Shown: positions 1-8,126, counted from the first letter of the stretch. The stretch is DNA of 64,000 nucleotides from an uncultured Rhodopila sp. (GCF_903944925.1 NZ_CAJATU010000064.1:62001-126000), one strand, 5' to 3'. The notes: generated from the sequence alone by a model not told the origin. Made by a program: numbers and translations.

Positions 1-1
1 C

Positions 2-286
2 GACCAGGCGAAGGAAGCCGCTCGGCTGTGCTTCATCAACGTGCTGGTGCATCTGAAATCGGCCTGCGGCGGCGACCTCGACCGCGTCCGGCGCGTTGTC
101 CGGCTCGGCGGCTTCATCGCCGCGCCGTCCGAATTCACGCAGCACGCGCTGGTGATGAACGGTGCCTCCGACCTGGCGGTCGCGGTGTTCGGCGATATCG
201 GCCGGCACGCGCGCAGCACCGTCGGCGTGCCGTCCTTGCCCGCCGATGCGGCGGTCGAGGTGGAGGGGCTGTTCGAAATCGAATAG
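2..286 (+). CDS. RidA/YjgF-family protein, 3' part (5' end outside window)
   Basis: The open frame enters from the left edge and gives 94 visible residues. The C-terminal segment (STVGVPSLP, then VEVEGLFEIE) matches the usual end of RidA/YjgF/Rid2 proteins, trimeric enamine/imine deaminases that clear reactive 2-aminoacrylate-type intermediates; some members have other roles. The internal GTG at 41 is only an apparent start, because coding-like sequence continues upstream to the edge. The stop lies 12 bp before the next gene on the same strand, so the two are probably co-transcribed. Substrate specificity cannot be judged without the N-terminal half. Confidence 0.8.
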   Translation, partial: DQAKEAARLCFINVLVHLKSACGGDLDRVRRVVRLGGFIAAPSEFTQHALVMNGASDLAVAVFGDIGRHARSTVGVPSLPADAAVEVEGLFEIE

Positions 287-298
287 AGGCTCTCGCGC

Positions 299-1456
299 AT
301 GCCTGATGGTTCGGCCACCCTGACACTGACCCTCCATCCCCGCATCGCCGAGATCAGCGCGGCCGACTGGGATGCCTGCGCCGGCGGCGGCAACCCGTTC
401 GTTAGCCACGCCTTCCTGAGCGCGCTGGAGGACAGCGGTTCCGCCAATGCCCGCACCGGCTGGCTGCCGCAGCACGCGGTGCTGCGGACCGAGGCGGGGC
501 ATGTCGTCGCCATCGCGCCGATGTATGCGAAGTCGCACAGCTACGGCGAGTACGTGTTTGACCACGGCTGGGCGAACGCGCTGGAGCAGGCGGGGGGGCG
601 ATACTACCCGAAACTTCAGGTGTCGGTGCCGTTCAGCCCGGTCCCGGGTCCGCGGCTGCTGCGGCGGCCGGGCACCGGCGTTTCGGTGGCGACGCTGGCG
701 GGTGCGCTGGAGCAGGCTTGCGGGTCGCTGAAACTGTCCTCGGTGCATGTGACGTTCTGCAGCCGGGAGGAATGGGATGGCCTGGGCGATGCCGGCTGGC
801 TGAAGCGCACCGGGATGCAGTTTCACTGGGAGAACGAGGGCTATGGCAGCTTCGACGATTTCCTCGGTGCGCTGTCGTCGCGCAAGCGCAAGGTGCTGCG
901 GCGGGAGCGGCGGGATGCCAATGCCGCCGGGCTGACTTTTGAGGCTCTGTCCGGCGCCGATATCCAGGAGCGGCACTGGGACGCGTTCTATGCGTTCTAT
1001 CAGTCCACCGTGGACCGCAAATGGGGGTCTGCGTACCTGACGCGCTCGTTCTTTTCGCTGCTGAGCGAGAGGCTCGGCGACAAGGTCGTGCTGATGTTCG
1101 CGGACCTGGACGGCAAGCCGGTGGCGGGCGCGCTGAACCTGGCGGGGGACGAGGCGCTGTACGGCCGCAACTGGGGCTGCAAGGGCGACTGGCCGTTCCT
1201 GCATTTCGAGCTTTGTTACTACCGGGCGATCGATTGGGCGATCGAGCGCGGCCTGAAGCGGGTGGAGGCCGGTGCCCAGGGGCGGCACAAGATCCAGCGC
1301 GGGTATTTGCCGCAGCCGACATATTCGGCCCATTGGATCGCGCATAAGGGGCTGCGCCGCGCGGTGGCCAGTTTCGTCGGTGAGGAGCGGGCGGCGATCG
1401 AGGCGGAGATGGCTGCGCTGGCCGAGGAATCGCCGTTCCGCAAGGGCGAGGATTGA
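299..1456 (+). CDS. FemAB-like / GNAT-fold acyltransferase (COG3146 type)
   Basis: This 385-residue protein resembles the FemAB_like family (PF04339, COG3146): an N-terminal 'NPFVSHAFLSALE' block, a central basic KRKVLRRERR stretch, and the C-terminal GAQGRHKIQRGYLP signature near residues 320-335. Family members have tandem GNAT folds and are annotated as N-acyltransferases, sometimes linked to peptidoglycan or lipid modification, but the substrate of this subgroup is not settled. No signal peptide or membrane segment is visible, so it is cytoplasmic. It starts at ATG 299, 12 bp after the RidA-like gene, and is probably in the same transcript. Confidence 0.85.
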   Translation: MPDGSATLTLTLHPRIAEISAADWDACAGGGNPFVSHAFLSALEDSGSANARTGWLPQHAVLRTEAGHVVAIAPMYAKSHSYGEYVFDHGWANALEQAGGRYYPKLQVSVPFSPVPGPRLLRRPGTGVSVATLAGALEQACGSLKLSSVHVTFCSREEWDGLGDAGWLKRTGMQFHWENEGYGSFDDFLGALSSRKRKVLRRERRDANAAGLTFEALSGADIQERHWDAFYAFYQSTVDRKWGSAYLTRSFFSLLSERLGDKVVLMFADLDGKPVAGALNLAGDEALYGRNWGCKGDWPFLHFELCYYRAIDWAIERGLKRVEAGAQGRHKIQRGYLPQPTYSAHWIAHKGLRRAVASFVGEERAAIEAEMAALAEESPFRKGED

Positions 1457-1561
1457 GCGGGCCGCTGTTAACCGGGCGGTAACCTTTTGCTGAGACCTTA
1501 TGCGCGTGGTGGCCGAGGCCATCGCCACGCTTGCAAGCGACTAGGTCAATGGCATACAAGA

Positions 1562-1903
1562 ATGGCGCTCTGGCGGCGAGATCAGATCCGGTTCGACCTG
1601 GAGGATGCGAACACCCAGCATCCCGTGGCGGTGGTGAAGATCGAGACCCCGGCGGGACGTCTGTCGGTGATCGCCGAGGTCGCGCGACTTGCCGGCACGT
1701 TGATGCTGCTCGGGCTGCATGTCCAAAGCGAAACGGTCGAGGTCAACGCCATCGGCCCCGGGAATCTGCGCCAGATCGTGCTGGCCTTCATGGAGCTTAT
1801 GGACCTTGACGAACTCGTGGTTACCGGAGGGCTTCGAACGACTGGGGCGCATCCCGGGCGAACCCCGCGTGAGCGACGGTTCAGCCGCCGCCGTCCTGCT
1901 TGA
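1562..1903 (+). CDS. Small conserved-looking protein of unknown function, overlaps HTH gene
   Basis: A 113-residue protein from ATG 1562. The body (residues about 8-90) has an alpha/beta pattern with several hydrophobic strands and helices, and the tail carries a GGLRTTGAHPGRTPR segment that looks like a conserved basic loop. I do not recognise the family. Its last 35 bases overlap the following XRE-type gene in another frame, which suggests translational coupling. Small protein plus overlapping HTH protein is the usual layout of a type II toxin-antitoxin or autoregulated pair, but this is inference only. An in-frame upstream extension to 1487 is less coding-like. Confidence 0.55.
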   Translation: MALWRRDQIRFDLEDANTQHPVAVVKIETPAGRLSVIAEVARLAGTLMLLGLHVQSETVEVNAIGPGNLRQIVLAFMELMDLDELVVTGGLRTTGAHPGRTPRERRFSRRRPA

Positions 1904-2330
1904 GTCCACGGTCGAGGTTCGGCAGATCAAGACCATCTCAGCCATCCGATCGCTGGGGCGGCGCTGGACGCCGATCCTGCGGGCCAAGCGGGCGGTCGAG
2001 GCGATGATCGCCAATCGGCGCGCGTTTATCCTTGTCCCGAAACTGGACTCGATCGACGCGTTAGCTGCGGAACTGGCCGCGTGCGGCGTCAGGGCAACCC
2101 GCGTCCCCGACACCGATATCGACGTCAAGGCCATGCGGGAAAGGCTCGACCTGACGCAGGAGCAGTTCGCGCTGCATTATGGCCTCGACCTTGATGCCGT
2201 TCGCAACTGGGAGCATGGCCGCCGCAAGCCCGACACCGCGGCGCGCAGTTATCTGCGAGCGATCTACAACGACCCCGCCGCGGTCGAGGCCGCGCTTTGG
2301 CTCCAGCCCGAACCGCCATCGGGACGTTGA
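1869..2330 (+). CDS. XRE/HigA-like helix-turn-helix protein
   Basis: With a GTG start at 1869 the product has 153 residues. The C-terminal part (about residues 85-140) is a clear HTH_3-type domain: MRERLDLTQEQFALHYGLDLDAV is followed by RNWEHGRRKPDTAARSYL, as in HigA/NadS-type antitoxins and regulators. The N-terminal part (IRSLGRRWTPILRAKRAVEAMIANRRAFI) is unassigned. The frame stays open upstream and TTG 1806 is an alternative start, so the N-terminus is uncertain. It overlaps the preceding unknown gene by 35 bp. Likely a DNA-binding autorepressor or antitoxin; no RelE-like toxin is visible beside it. Confidence 0.65.
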   Translation: MSDGSAAAVLLESTVEVRQIKTISAIRSLGRRWTPILRAKRAVEAMIANRRAFILVPKLDSIDALAAELAACGVRATRVPDTDIDVKAMRERLDLTQEQFALHYGLDLDAVRNWEHGRRKPDTAARSYLRAIYNDPAAVEAALWLQPEPPSGR

Positions 2331-2361
2331 GGCCTACGCAGCGCTGCGAGCTAATCACACC

Positions 2362-2574
2362 TCATCGCATCGCGTCGCAGTCAGTCAGCCCTGCCCCGCC
2401 GGGCAGGATCAGCATGGTCGAAACGAAATACTCCGGATCGCGCAGCGGCGTGAACCAGCCGCGGCGGTCGATGGTCGGCAGGAAATCCACCACCCCGCGC
2501 GCCCCGTCCGACCATGTGATCGTTACGGTATGATCGGCTTGCGCTACCGCCTCGGTAATCTCGTATAGCGTCAC
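2362..2574 (-). CDS. DUF2442 domain protein
   Basis: A 70-residue protein with the DUF2442 layout: YEITEAVAQADHTVTITWSDG, then VDFLPTIDRRGWFTPLRDPEYF and a C-terminal hydrophobic strand. DUF2442 proteins are short, cytoplasmic and of unknown function; they are often found near small toxin-like DUF4160 genes, none of which is visible here. The GTG start overlaps the TGA of the upstream SDR gene (GTGA), so translation is probably coupled to that gene. Confidence 0.75.
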   Translation of the reverse strand: MTLYEITEAVAQADHTVTITWSDGARGVVDFLPTIDRRGWFTPLRDPEYFVSTMLILPGGAGLTDCDAMR

Positions 2575-3344
2575 GACGCCAGCCGGGTGATGCGTCCGGC
2601 CGTCATGCCGCCATCGATGACAAGTTCGGATCCCGTCACGTGGGTCGAGAGATCCGAGGCCAGGAACAGGATGCCGTCGGCGACCTCCGAAGCCTGCCCC
2701 GCCTTGCCCAGCGGCACGATCGCCTCGGCCGCGGCATGCGGGTCTATCGGCTGGTTGCCGCCCGGCAGCTTGTCCCATATCGGTGTCGCGATGATCCCCG
2801 GATGCACCGAATTGACGCGGATGCCGTCGCCGGCTTGCGCGCATTCCAGCGCCATCGACTTGGCGAACAGCCGCACCGCCCCCTTGGTCGCGCTGTATCC
2901 GGCCAGCCCGGCGGAGCCGCGCAGCCCGGCCACCGAGGACAGCATCACGATGGAGCCGCCATTGCCGGCGCGCCGCATCGCCGGGATACAGTACTTGGCC
3001 GAAAGGAACACGCCATCGACGTTGATCGCCATCTGCCGGCGCCAGTCTTGCAGCGACATGTCGACGGCGGCACCCATGATGCCGATGCCGGCATTGGCCA
3101 CCATGATGTCCAGGCGGCCAAATCGCTCCGCCGCGGCGATGACATCCGGCCAGCCGTCTTCCTCCGACACGTCGTGGTGCAGGTAGACGCCGCCGACTTC
3201 CTCGGCCAGCGCTGCACCGGCGGTGTCGTCGATGTCGGTCAGCACCAGTCTGGCACCCTCCCGCGCCAGCACGCGTGCCGTCGCCGCGCCGATGCCCGAG
3301 GCGGCGCCCGTGATGATGGCGACCTTGCCGTCCAAAAGACCCAT
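2571..3344 (-). CDS. Short-chain dehydrogenase/reductase (SDR)
   Basis: A 257-residue classical SDR. The Rossmann dinucleotide motif TGAASGIG is at residues 12-19, NAGIG follows strand 4, and the catalytic Ser/Tyr/Lys appear as MLSSVAG and YSATKGA. Asp at the end of strand 2 (LTDIDD) favours NAD over NADP. The C-terminus GSELVIDGGMTAG is typical. The ATG at 3344 is preceded by a strong GGAGG (complement). The only close partner is the start/stop-overlapping DUF2442 gene, so the substrate cannot be inferred. Confidence 0.9.
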   Translation of the reverse strand: MGLLDGKVAIITGAASGIGAATARVLAREGARLVLTDIDDTAGAALAEEVGGVYLHHDVSEEDGWPDVIAAAERFGRLDIMVANAGIGIMGAAVDMSLQDWRRQMAINVDGVFLSAKYCIPAMRRAGNGGSIVMLSSVAGLRGSAGLAGYSATKGAVRLFAKSMALECAQAGDGIRVNSVHPGIIATPIWDKLPGGNQPIDPHAAAEAIVPLGKAGQASEVADGILFLASDLSTHVTGSELVIDGGMTAGRITRLAS

Positions 3345-3830
3345 TGGTTTCCTCCTGTTATTGGCAGGCGAGATCATCCCATTGCAGCGGACGGCTTCCA
3401 ACCCCGGTAGGTCGCGCCGGGCGGCGAATTTGCCGGAGGGAACGCGACCCGTCCGATCCCTGCCGGCAGCATCAAGGCGGGCGATGTCGGCGGTGGCGCG
3501 GGAGAGCGGCCTCGATACCGGGCGAACCCGCGGTGCCGGTGCGGCTGCGCCGGCCGCTTTTGTAGCGAAGAGAACGCGGAGATTATGAGATCGCAGAGAC
3601 GATTTTCCTGCGCCTTCGGCGCGGCCCGCCTCGCACGGTCCGTTATCCCACGCCAAGCCGCGCAGCGGCTCGATACGCCCGATCTCCGGCCTCGAAGCCA
3701 AGGAAAAAATCTCTGCGATCTTCGAATCTCGGCGGCCTCTGCGCAAAAAGCGGAGGTGCAGCCAGCACCTGCGGCGGCATTCAACCCCGAACCGGCATCC
3801 CCAAACCGGCATCCCCGCCGCGGGAAGCGC
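3345..3830. other. 486-bp gap without a convincing gene
   Basis: Between the SDR start and the VapC stop I see no ORF with coding-like sequence. The gap contains the long inverted-repeat element at 3579-3730, described separately. The remainder (3374-3570) is GC-rich with no recognised promoter or terminator except the SDR ribosome-binding site at its left end. Confidence 0.6.
3579..3730. repeat. Long imperfect inverted repeat (CAGAGA-type intergenic element)
   Basis: The left arm at 3579-3609 reads GAGATT, then GATCGCAGAGA, then TTTTCCT. The right arm at 3701-3730 is its imperfect reverse complement (AGGAAAAAA, TCTCTGCGATC, then GAATCTC). About 90 bp of GC-rich sequence separates the arms. 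An element of the same design lies at 59771-59896. It looks like a non-coding dispersed palindromic (REP/MITE-like) element; no ORF or target-site duplication is obvious. Confidence 0.6.
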
Positions 3831-4211
3831 CTAACGCACCGCCTCCACCACCACGCCAACCGCCGGCGCCACATCCAGCCAGCTCCGGTCCGCCGTCAGC
3901 ACCGTCTGCCCCGTCCGCTGACCCAGCGCGAGGCAGATCCGGTCGCCCATCGACAGCCCCGCCGGACGTGTCAAATCCGCCATCAACGCCGACCGCAGCG
4001 CCAGGTCCTCATCGATCGGCACCAAAGTGAGAGGGATACGCTCCAGCAACGTCGCCGCCCGGTCCTTCGCGCCGCGCAGCACGTATTTTGTCACAACCTC
4101 GGCGAAGTTCACGGTGGTCATCACCGCGCCCTCCATCAGCGCCTCCGCCACCCGATCCTTTCCCGGCTCCGCCAGCAGGAAGGCGAGCAAAGCCGAGGCG
4201 TCCAGGATCAT
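3831..4211 (-). CDS. vapC: VapC-type PIN-domain ribonuclease toxin
   Basis: A 126-residue PIN domain with the expected acidic residues: Asp4 (MILDASALLAF), Glu38 (NFAEVVTK), Asp90 (SMGDRICLALG) and Asp108 (LTADRSW). VapC toxins are Mg-dependent endoribonucleases, many of which cleave tRNA or rRNA. Length and motif spacing are normal, so the toxin looks intact. Its ATG overlaps the stop of the upstream AbrB-type antitoxin by 4 bp, the classical antitoxin-toxin order. It is the only intact toxin-antitoxin pair in this window; three others are broken. Confidence 0.9.
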   Translation of the reverse strand: MILDASALLAFLLAEPGKDRVAEALMEGAVMTTVNFAEVVTKYVLRGAKDRAATLLERIPLTLVPIDEDLALRSALMADLTRPAGLSMGDRICLALGQRTGQTVLTADRSWLDVAPAVGVVVEAVR

Positions 4212-4468
4212 GCCGGCAGGTCGCCGTCCCGCAGTGCTTCCGCGCGGCGGTCGCGCAGGAAGCCGTCAACGCTGTCTCCGGAGCCGGCGAACACGTCCCG
4301 CGCTTCGTCCTGCAGCTCGGTCAGCACCTGCTTCAGCACGCGCATCCGGATCTCCCCGCCGACGACGGAAACCATGACCGGGCCGCCATGCTCCAGGCCG
4401 ACTTCGCGGCGTATGGAAGCGGGTATGTTCATCTTGCCGCCTTCGGACACTCTGGCAACCGAACCCAT
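4208..4468 (-). CDS. vapB: AbrB/MazE-type antitoxin (VapB)
   Basis: An 86-residue protein. Residues 5-45 form a swapped-hairpin SpoVT-AbrB DNA-binding domain (VSEGGKMNIPASIRREVGL followed by the VVGGEIRMR strand). The C-terminal acidic helix region (ELQDEARDVFAGSGDSVDGFL) would wrap the toxin. It precedes and overlaps vapC by 4 bp. VapBC complexes usually repress their own promoter, and an AT-rich stretch with a TAAG/CTTA dyad lies just upstream at 4480-4497. Confidence 0.87.
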   Translation of the reverse strand: MGSVARVSEGGKMNIPASIRREVGLEHGGPVMVSVVGGEIRMRVLKQVLTELQDEARDVFAGSGDSVDGFLRDRRAEALRDGDLPA

Positions 4469-4479
4469 CTTGGACCCTA

Positions 4480-4497
4480 TAAGTTAATAAAGTCTTA
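4480..4497 (-). promoter_or_regulatory. Candidate vapBC operator/promoter dyad
   Basis: In an unusually AT-rich patch 12 bp upstream of the vapB ATG (minus strand), TAAGTTAATAAAGTCTTA carries TAAG and CTTA arms around an AT-rich centre. Autoregulation by VapBC is well known for the family, but no consensus was tested here and the dyad is short, so this is only a candidate. Confidence 0.3.
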
Positions 4498-4677
4498 ACA
4501 GCGGGCTTGGTTACCACAAAAAAAACGCGTACCAAAACACATTATCTAAAGCCAAACTCGCCGCCATTGCCCCCCTTGCACGCCACGCCCTCCCCGTGCA
4601 TTGAGGCGCCGCCATTGATTTGGGGAAACGGGCGTGCATGGCGCCTGAAGATTCCAAACGCATGAAGGATCATACAC

Positions 4678-5817
4678 ATGCGCCTTGCGGTGCTGAAAGA
4701 ACGACGGGCAGCGGAAACCCGTGTGGCCGCGACCCCGGAGACAGTCAAAAAGCTGATTGCTTTGGGCTTGACGGTCGCGGTCGAAAGCGGGGCAGGGGCG
4801 AACGCCTCCCTCTCCGATGCTGATTTTGCTGCTGCGGGTGCCGAGATCGCCCCCGACGTGGCGACCCTTTTGAACGGCGCGAACATCGTGTTCGCGGTGC
4901 AAACCCCCGGCCCGGAAGAGCGTGCCCGCATCCCGCGTGGCGCGTTGCTGGTATGCATTGCCGGCGCATTTTCCGATCCCGAACTGGTTCCGAGCCTCGC
5001 CAAAGCCGGTATTGATACCGTGGCGATGGAACTATTGCCGCGCATTACCCGCGCGCAGTCGATGGACGTGCTGTCCAGCCAGGCCAACCTCGCGGGCTAT
5101 CGTGCCGTAGTGGAATCCGCCACGACCTTCCAGCGCGGCTTCCCCATGATGATGACCGCGGCCGGCACCGTGCCGCCCGCCCGGGTCTTCATCATCGGCG
5201 CCGGCGTGGCCGGGCTTCAGGCCATCGCCACCGCCCGCCGCCTCGGCGCGATCGTTTCGGCGACAGACGTCCGGCCCGCCGCCAAGGAGGAAATCAAGTC
5301 TCTCGGCGCCAGCTTTGTCGGCGTCGAAGACGAGGAAACCGCCGGCCAGACCGGTGCCTACGCAAAAGAAATGACCGACGCGTTCCGCCAGAAGCAGGCC
5401 GAGCTGATGGCCACGACGGTTGCCAAGAACGACATCGTCATCACCACCGCCCTGGTGATGGGCCGCAAGGCGCCGGTGATCATTACGCAGCCAATGGTCG
5501 ACAGCATGAAGGCCGGCAGCGTGATCGTCGACCTCGCGGCGGAAGCCGGTGGCAACTGCGCCGCCACCGTGCCGGGCCAGAGCATCGTCACCCCCAACGG
5601 CGTCACCGTGCTCGGCTTCAACAACTGGCCCGGCCGTATCCCGGTCGCGTCGTCGTCGCTGTACGCGCGCAACCTGCTGACGTTCCTGACCACGTTCTGG
5701 GACAAGGAAACCAAGGCGCCGAAGCTGCCGGAGACGGACGATATCGTCAAAGGCGTCACGCTCACCCGCGGCGGTGCCGTCGTTCACCCGAATTTCCTGC
5801 CCTCGCAGGCAGCCTGA
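4678..5817 (+). CDS. pntAA: NAD(P) transhydrogenase subunit alpha 1 (PntAA)
   Basis: A 379-residue soluble NAD(H)-binding subunit (domain I) of the proton-translocating transhydrogenase. The N-terminus MRLAVLKERRAAETRVAATPETV is typical of the AlaDH/PNT N-terminal domain. The Rossmann motif GAGVAGLQA is near residue 173, followed by the TDVRPAAKEEIKSLGA and YAKEM segments. The split alpha subunit (separate PntAA and PntAB) is the arrangement known from Rhodospirillum rubrum. The start at ATG 4678 follows a GAAGGA ribosome-binding site. It is first of three co-directional genes with gaps of 21 and 10 bp. The complex uses the proton gradient to make NADPH from NADH. Confidence 0.96.
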   Translation: MRLAVLKERRAAETRVAATPETVKKLIALGLTVAVESGAGANASLSDADFAAAGAEIAPDVATLLNGANIVFAVQTPGPEERARIPRGALLVCIAGAFSDPELVPSLAKAGIDTVAMELLPRITRAQSMDVLSSQANLAGYRAVVESATTFQRGFPMMMTAAGTVPPARVFIIGAGVAGLQAIATARRLGAIVSATDVRPAAKEEIKSLGASFVGVEDEETAGQTGAYAKEMTDAFRQKQAELMATTVAKNDIVITTALVMGRKAPVIITQPMVDSMKAGSVIVDLAAEAGGNCAATVPGQSIVTPNGVTVLGFNNWPGRIPVASSSLYARNLLTFLTTFWDKETKAPKLPETDDIVKGVTLTRGGAVVHPNFLPSQAA

Positions 5818-5838
5818 ACATCCGGAGACTGATCCCCG

Positions 5839-6234
5839 ATGACCCCCAATGAACTGGCGGATGAAGCCGCTCGTTTGTCCGGCAACGCGCTCGACCTTGC
5901 CGCACATGCCAAGACCCTGGTGCTGACCGTCTCCTCGACGGTGGCACCCGAGGTCGATCCGTTCATTTTCCTGCTCGCCATCTTCCTGATGGCCTGCTTC
6001 GTCGGCTACTACGTGGTGTGGAACGTTACTCCCGCGTTGCACTCGCCGCTGATGGCCGTCACCAATGCCATCTCGTCCGTGATCATCGTCGGCGCGCTGC
6101 TCGCGACCGGCCTCGGCACGTCCGGCTGGGCGACCTTGTTCGGCTTTTTCGCGGTCACCCTGGCCTCCGTGAATATCTTCGGAGGGTTTGCGGTGACGCA
6201 GCGGATGCTTTCGATGTTCAAGAAAAAGCAGTAG
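5839..6234 (+). CDS. pntAB: NAD(P) transhydrogenase subunit alpha 2 (PntAB), membrane
   Basis: A 131-residue membrane subunit with an amphipathic N-terminal region and hydrophobic segments at about residues 35-55, 65-85 and 92-115, ending in a positively charged tail (MLSMFKKKQ). It supplies part of membrane domain II. The core [20 protein letters not shown] followed by [16 protein letters not shown] is diagnostic for the family. It sits between pntAA and pntB and belongs to the same operon. Confidence 0.95.
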   Translation: MTPNELADEAARLSGNALDLAAHAKTLVLTVSSTVAPEVDPFIFLLAIFLMACFVGYYVVWNVTPALHSPLMAVTNAISSVIIVGALLATGLGTSGWATLFGFFAVTLASVNIFGGFAVTQRMLSMFKKKQ

Positions 6235-6244
6235 GACCGCATCG

Positions 6245-7651
6245 ATGTCCGCCAGTCTGACTTCACTCGCCTATCTCGTCGCCGCCGTCCTGTTCATACT
6301 GGCACTGCGCGGCTTATCTTCACCCGTAACGTCCCGTGAGGGCAACCGCTTCGGCATCATCGGCATGGCGATCGCCGTCGGTGCGACCTTGCTGCATGGC
6401 GGCATAGGCGCCGGCGCCTATGCGCTGATCATCGTCGCCATCGCCATCGGCGGCAGCATCGGCTGGCAGATCGCCCAGCGCATCCAGATGACCGCCTTGC
6501 CGCAGCTTGTCGCCGCCTTCCACTCACTGGTTGGTTTGGCCGCGGTGTTCGTGGCGGCCGCTGCACTGAATGCGCCGGAAGCCTTCGGCATCGGCGTGCC
6601 CGGCAATGTGCACGCACAGAGCCTGGTCGAGATGTCGCTCGGCCTCGCCATCGGCGCCATCACCTTCTCCGGCAGCTTGATCGCGTTCGCCAAGCTGCAG
6701 GCGCTGATGAAGGGCAACCCGATCACCTTCCCGGGCCAGCATAAGCTGAACCTGGGGCTGGCGATCCTGGCGCTGGTGCTGATCATCAGCTTCGTGATCT
6801 CCGGCGGCAGCCAGTTCCTGTTCTGGTCGATCGCGTTCCTGGCCTTCGCGCTGGGCTTCCTGATCATCATCCCCATCGGCGGCGCGGACATGCCTGTCGT
6901 GGTGTCGATGCTGAACAGCTATTCGGGCTGGGCGGCGGCCGGTATCGGCTTTACCATCCACAACCTGGCGCTGATCATCACCGGGTCGCTGGTGGGCGCC
7001 TCGGGTGCGATCCTGTCGTACATCATGTGCAAGGGCATGAACCGCAGCATCATCAACGTGCTGCTGGGCGGTTTCGGCTCGGACACCGGTGTCGCTTCCG
7101 CCGCGCATGCGGCCGGCGACCGCAGCGTGCGCTCGGGCAATGCCGAGGATGCGGCGTTCATCATGAAGAACGCATCGAAGGTGGTGATCGTGCCGGGCTA
7201 CGGCATGGCGGTGGCCCAGGCGCAGCACGCGCTGCGCGAAATGGGCGACACGCTGAAGAAGGAAGGGGTGGAGGTGAAGTATGCCATCCACCCGGTCGCC
7301 GGCCGCATGCCCGGGCACATGAACGTGCTGCTGGCCGAAGCCAACGTGCCGTATGACGAGGTGTTCGAACTGGAGGAGATCAACAATGACTTCTCCACCG
7401 CGGACGTCGCCTACGTTATCGGCGCCAACGACGTGACCAACCCGGCGGCGAAAACCGATCCGTCCTCGACGATCTACGGCATGCCGATCCTGGATGTGGA
7501 GAAGGCGCGGACGGTGTTGTTCGTGAAGCGGTCGATGGCGTCCGGGTATGCAGGCGTGGACAATGAGCTGTTCTTCCGCCCGAATACGATGATGCTGTTC
7601 GGCGACGCCAAGAAGGTGACCGAGGAAATCGTGCAGGCGCTGAACCACTAG
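6245..7651 (+). CDS. pntB: NAD(P) transhydrogenase subunit beta (PntB)
   Basis: A 468-residue protein. The N-terminal half (about 1-265) is a polytopic membrane domain with LVGLAAVFVAAA, GNPITFPGQHK and MLNSYSGWAAAGIGF blocks. The C-terminal domain III (about 285-468) binds NADP(H), with GYGMAVAQAQHA near residue 320, HPVAGRMPGHMNVLLAEA and the GANDVTNPAA loop. All three parts of the transhydrogenase are therefore intact. The gene is followed by a GTCATGG-type palindrome that could act in transcription termination or mRNA 3'-end stability. Confidence 0.96.
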   Translation: MSASLTSLAYLVAAVLFILALRGLSSPVTSREGNRFGIIGMAIAVGATLLHGGIGAGAYALIIVAIAIGGSIGWQIAQRIQMTALPQLVAAFHSLVGLAAVFVAAAALNAPEAFGIGVPGNVHAQSLVEMSLGLAIGAITFSGSLIAFAKLQALMKGNPITFPGQHKLNLGLAILALVLIISFVISGGSQFLFWSIAFLAFALGFLIIIPIGGADMPVVVSMLNSYSGWAAAGIGFTIHNLALIITGSLVGASGAILSYIMCKGMNRSIINVLLGGFGSDTGVASAAHAAGDRSVRSGNAEDAAFIMKNASKVVIVPGYGMAVAQAQHALREMGDTLKKEGVEVKYAIHPVAGRMPGHMNVLLAEANVPYDEVFELEEINNDFSTADVAYVIGANDVTNPAAKTDPSSTIYGMPILDVEKARTVLFVKRSMASGYAGVDNELFFRPNTMMLFGDAKKVTEEIVQALNH

Positions 7652-7691
7652 AGTTTGGCTGGTGTCCGGGCCGGGCTTGTCCCGGCACCGT

Positions 7692-7779
7692 GTCATGGCC
7701 GGCCTTGTGCCGGCCATCCACGACTTTGGCTCCAACGACCACTGCAAGTCGTGGATGGCCGGAATAAATCCGGCCATGA
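7692..7779. repeat. GTCATGG-type palindrome with 34-bp arms
   Basis: Arm 7693-7726 (TCATGGCCGGCCTTGTGCC, then GGCCATCCACGACTT) and arm 7746-7779 (AAGTCGTGGATGGCC, then ATCCGGCCATGA) are near-perfect reverse complements separated by 19 bp. It lies in the gap after pntB. Palindromes of this style are dispersed in alphaproteobacterial genomes; related copies in this window are at 21175, 23861, 30084 and 37212. Confidence 0.75.
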
Positions 7780-7842
7780 TACGGGGGATACCCGTGCCGC
7801 CGGGGATTTCGGGCTTGCCCAGGCCACAAGCGGCGCGGACAG

Positions 7843-8082
7843 TTACCCGTATAAATTCATCGCCATCGGGGACCACCGCGTCCGGTTGATCCGCCGAAGC
7901 AATCGCGCATCCGCGGTCACCAGTGTCGCCTCACGCGCCTCCGCCAGCGCGAGGTAGAAGCAGTCGTAGACCGGATGATCCAGTTCGCGTGAGATCGTCA
8001 CTGCGCGCGGCGCCAACGTCGTAAGCGAAACCAGGGCGGCGAGGACCGAGGCGTCGATGTTTCGGATCAGGACCCGGGCCAT
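7843..8082 (-). pseudogene. Fused VapB N-terminus / VapC C-terminus (deletion remnant of a TA locus)
   Basis: A 79-codon frame from ATG 8082. Residues 1-16 (MARVLIRNIDASVLAAL) are the start of a FitA/VapB ribbon-helix-helix antitoxin. Residues about 27-79 (AVTISRELDHPVYDCFYLAL, then EAREATLVTADARLLRRI) are the end of a VapC PIN domain with its last acidic residues. The antitoxin C-terminus and the toxin N-terminus, including its first catalytic Asp and Glu, are missing. The simplest reading is an in-frame deletion joining the two genes. It is not expected to be an active toxin. Confidence 0.75.
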
Positions 8083-8126
8083 GGTGGCAGGCTCCGTTGT
8101 GATAGCATCTGTTTTAGGCGCGCTGG

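Noticed and set aside
1806-1840. Possible frameshift fusing the unknown gene with the HTH gene
   Set aside because: The first frame's tail GGLRTTGAHPGRTPR looks like a natural conserved end, so overlapping genes explain the data without an error. The alternative start is noted.
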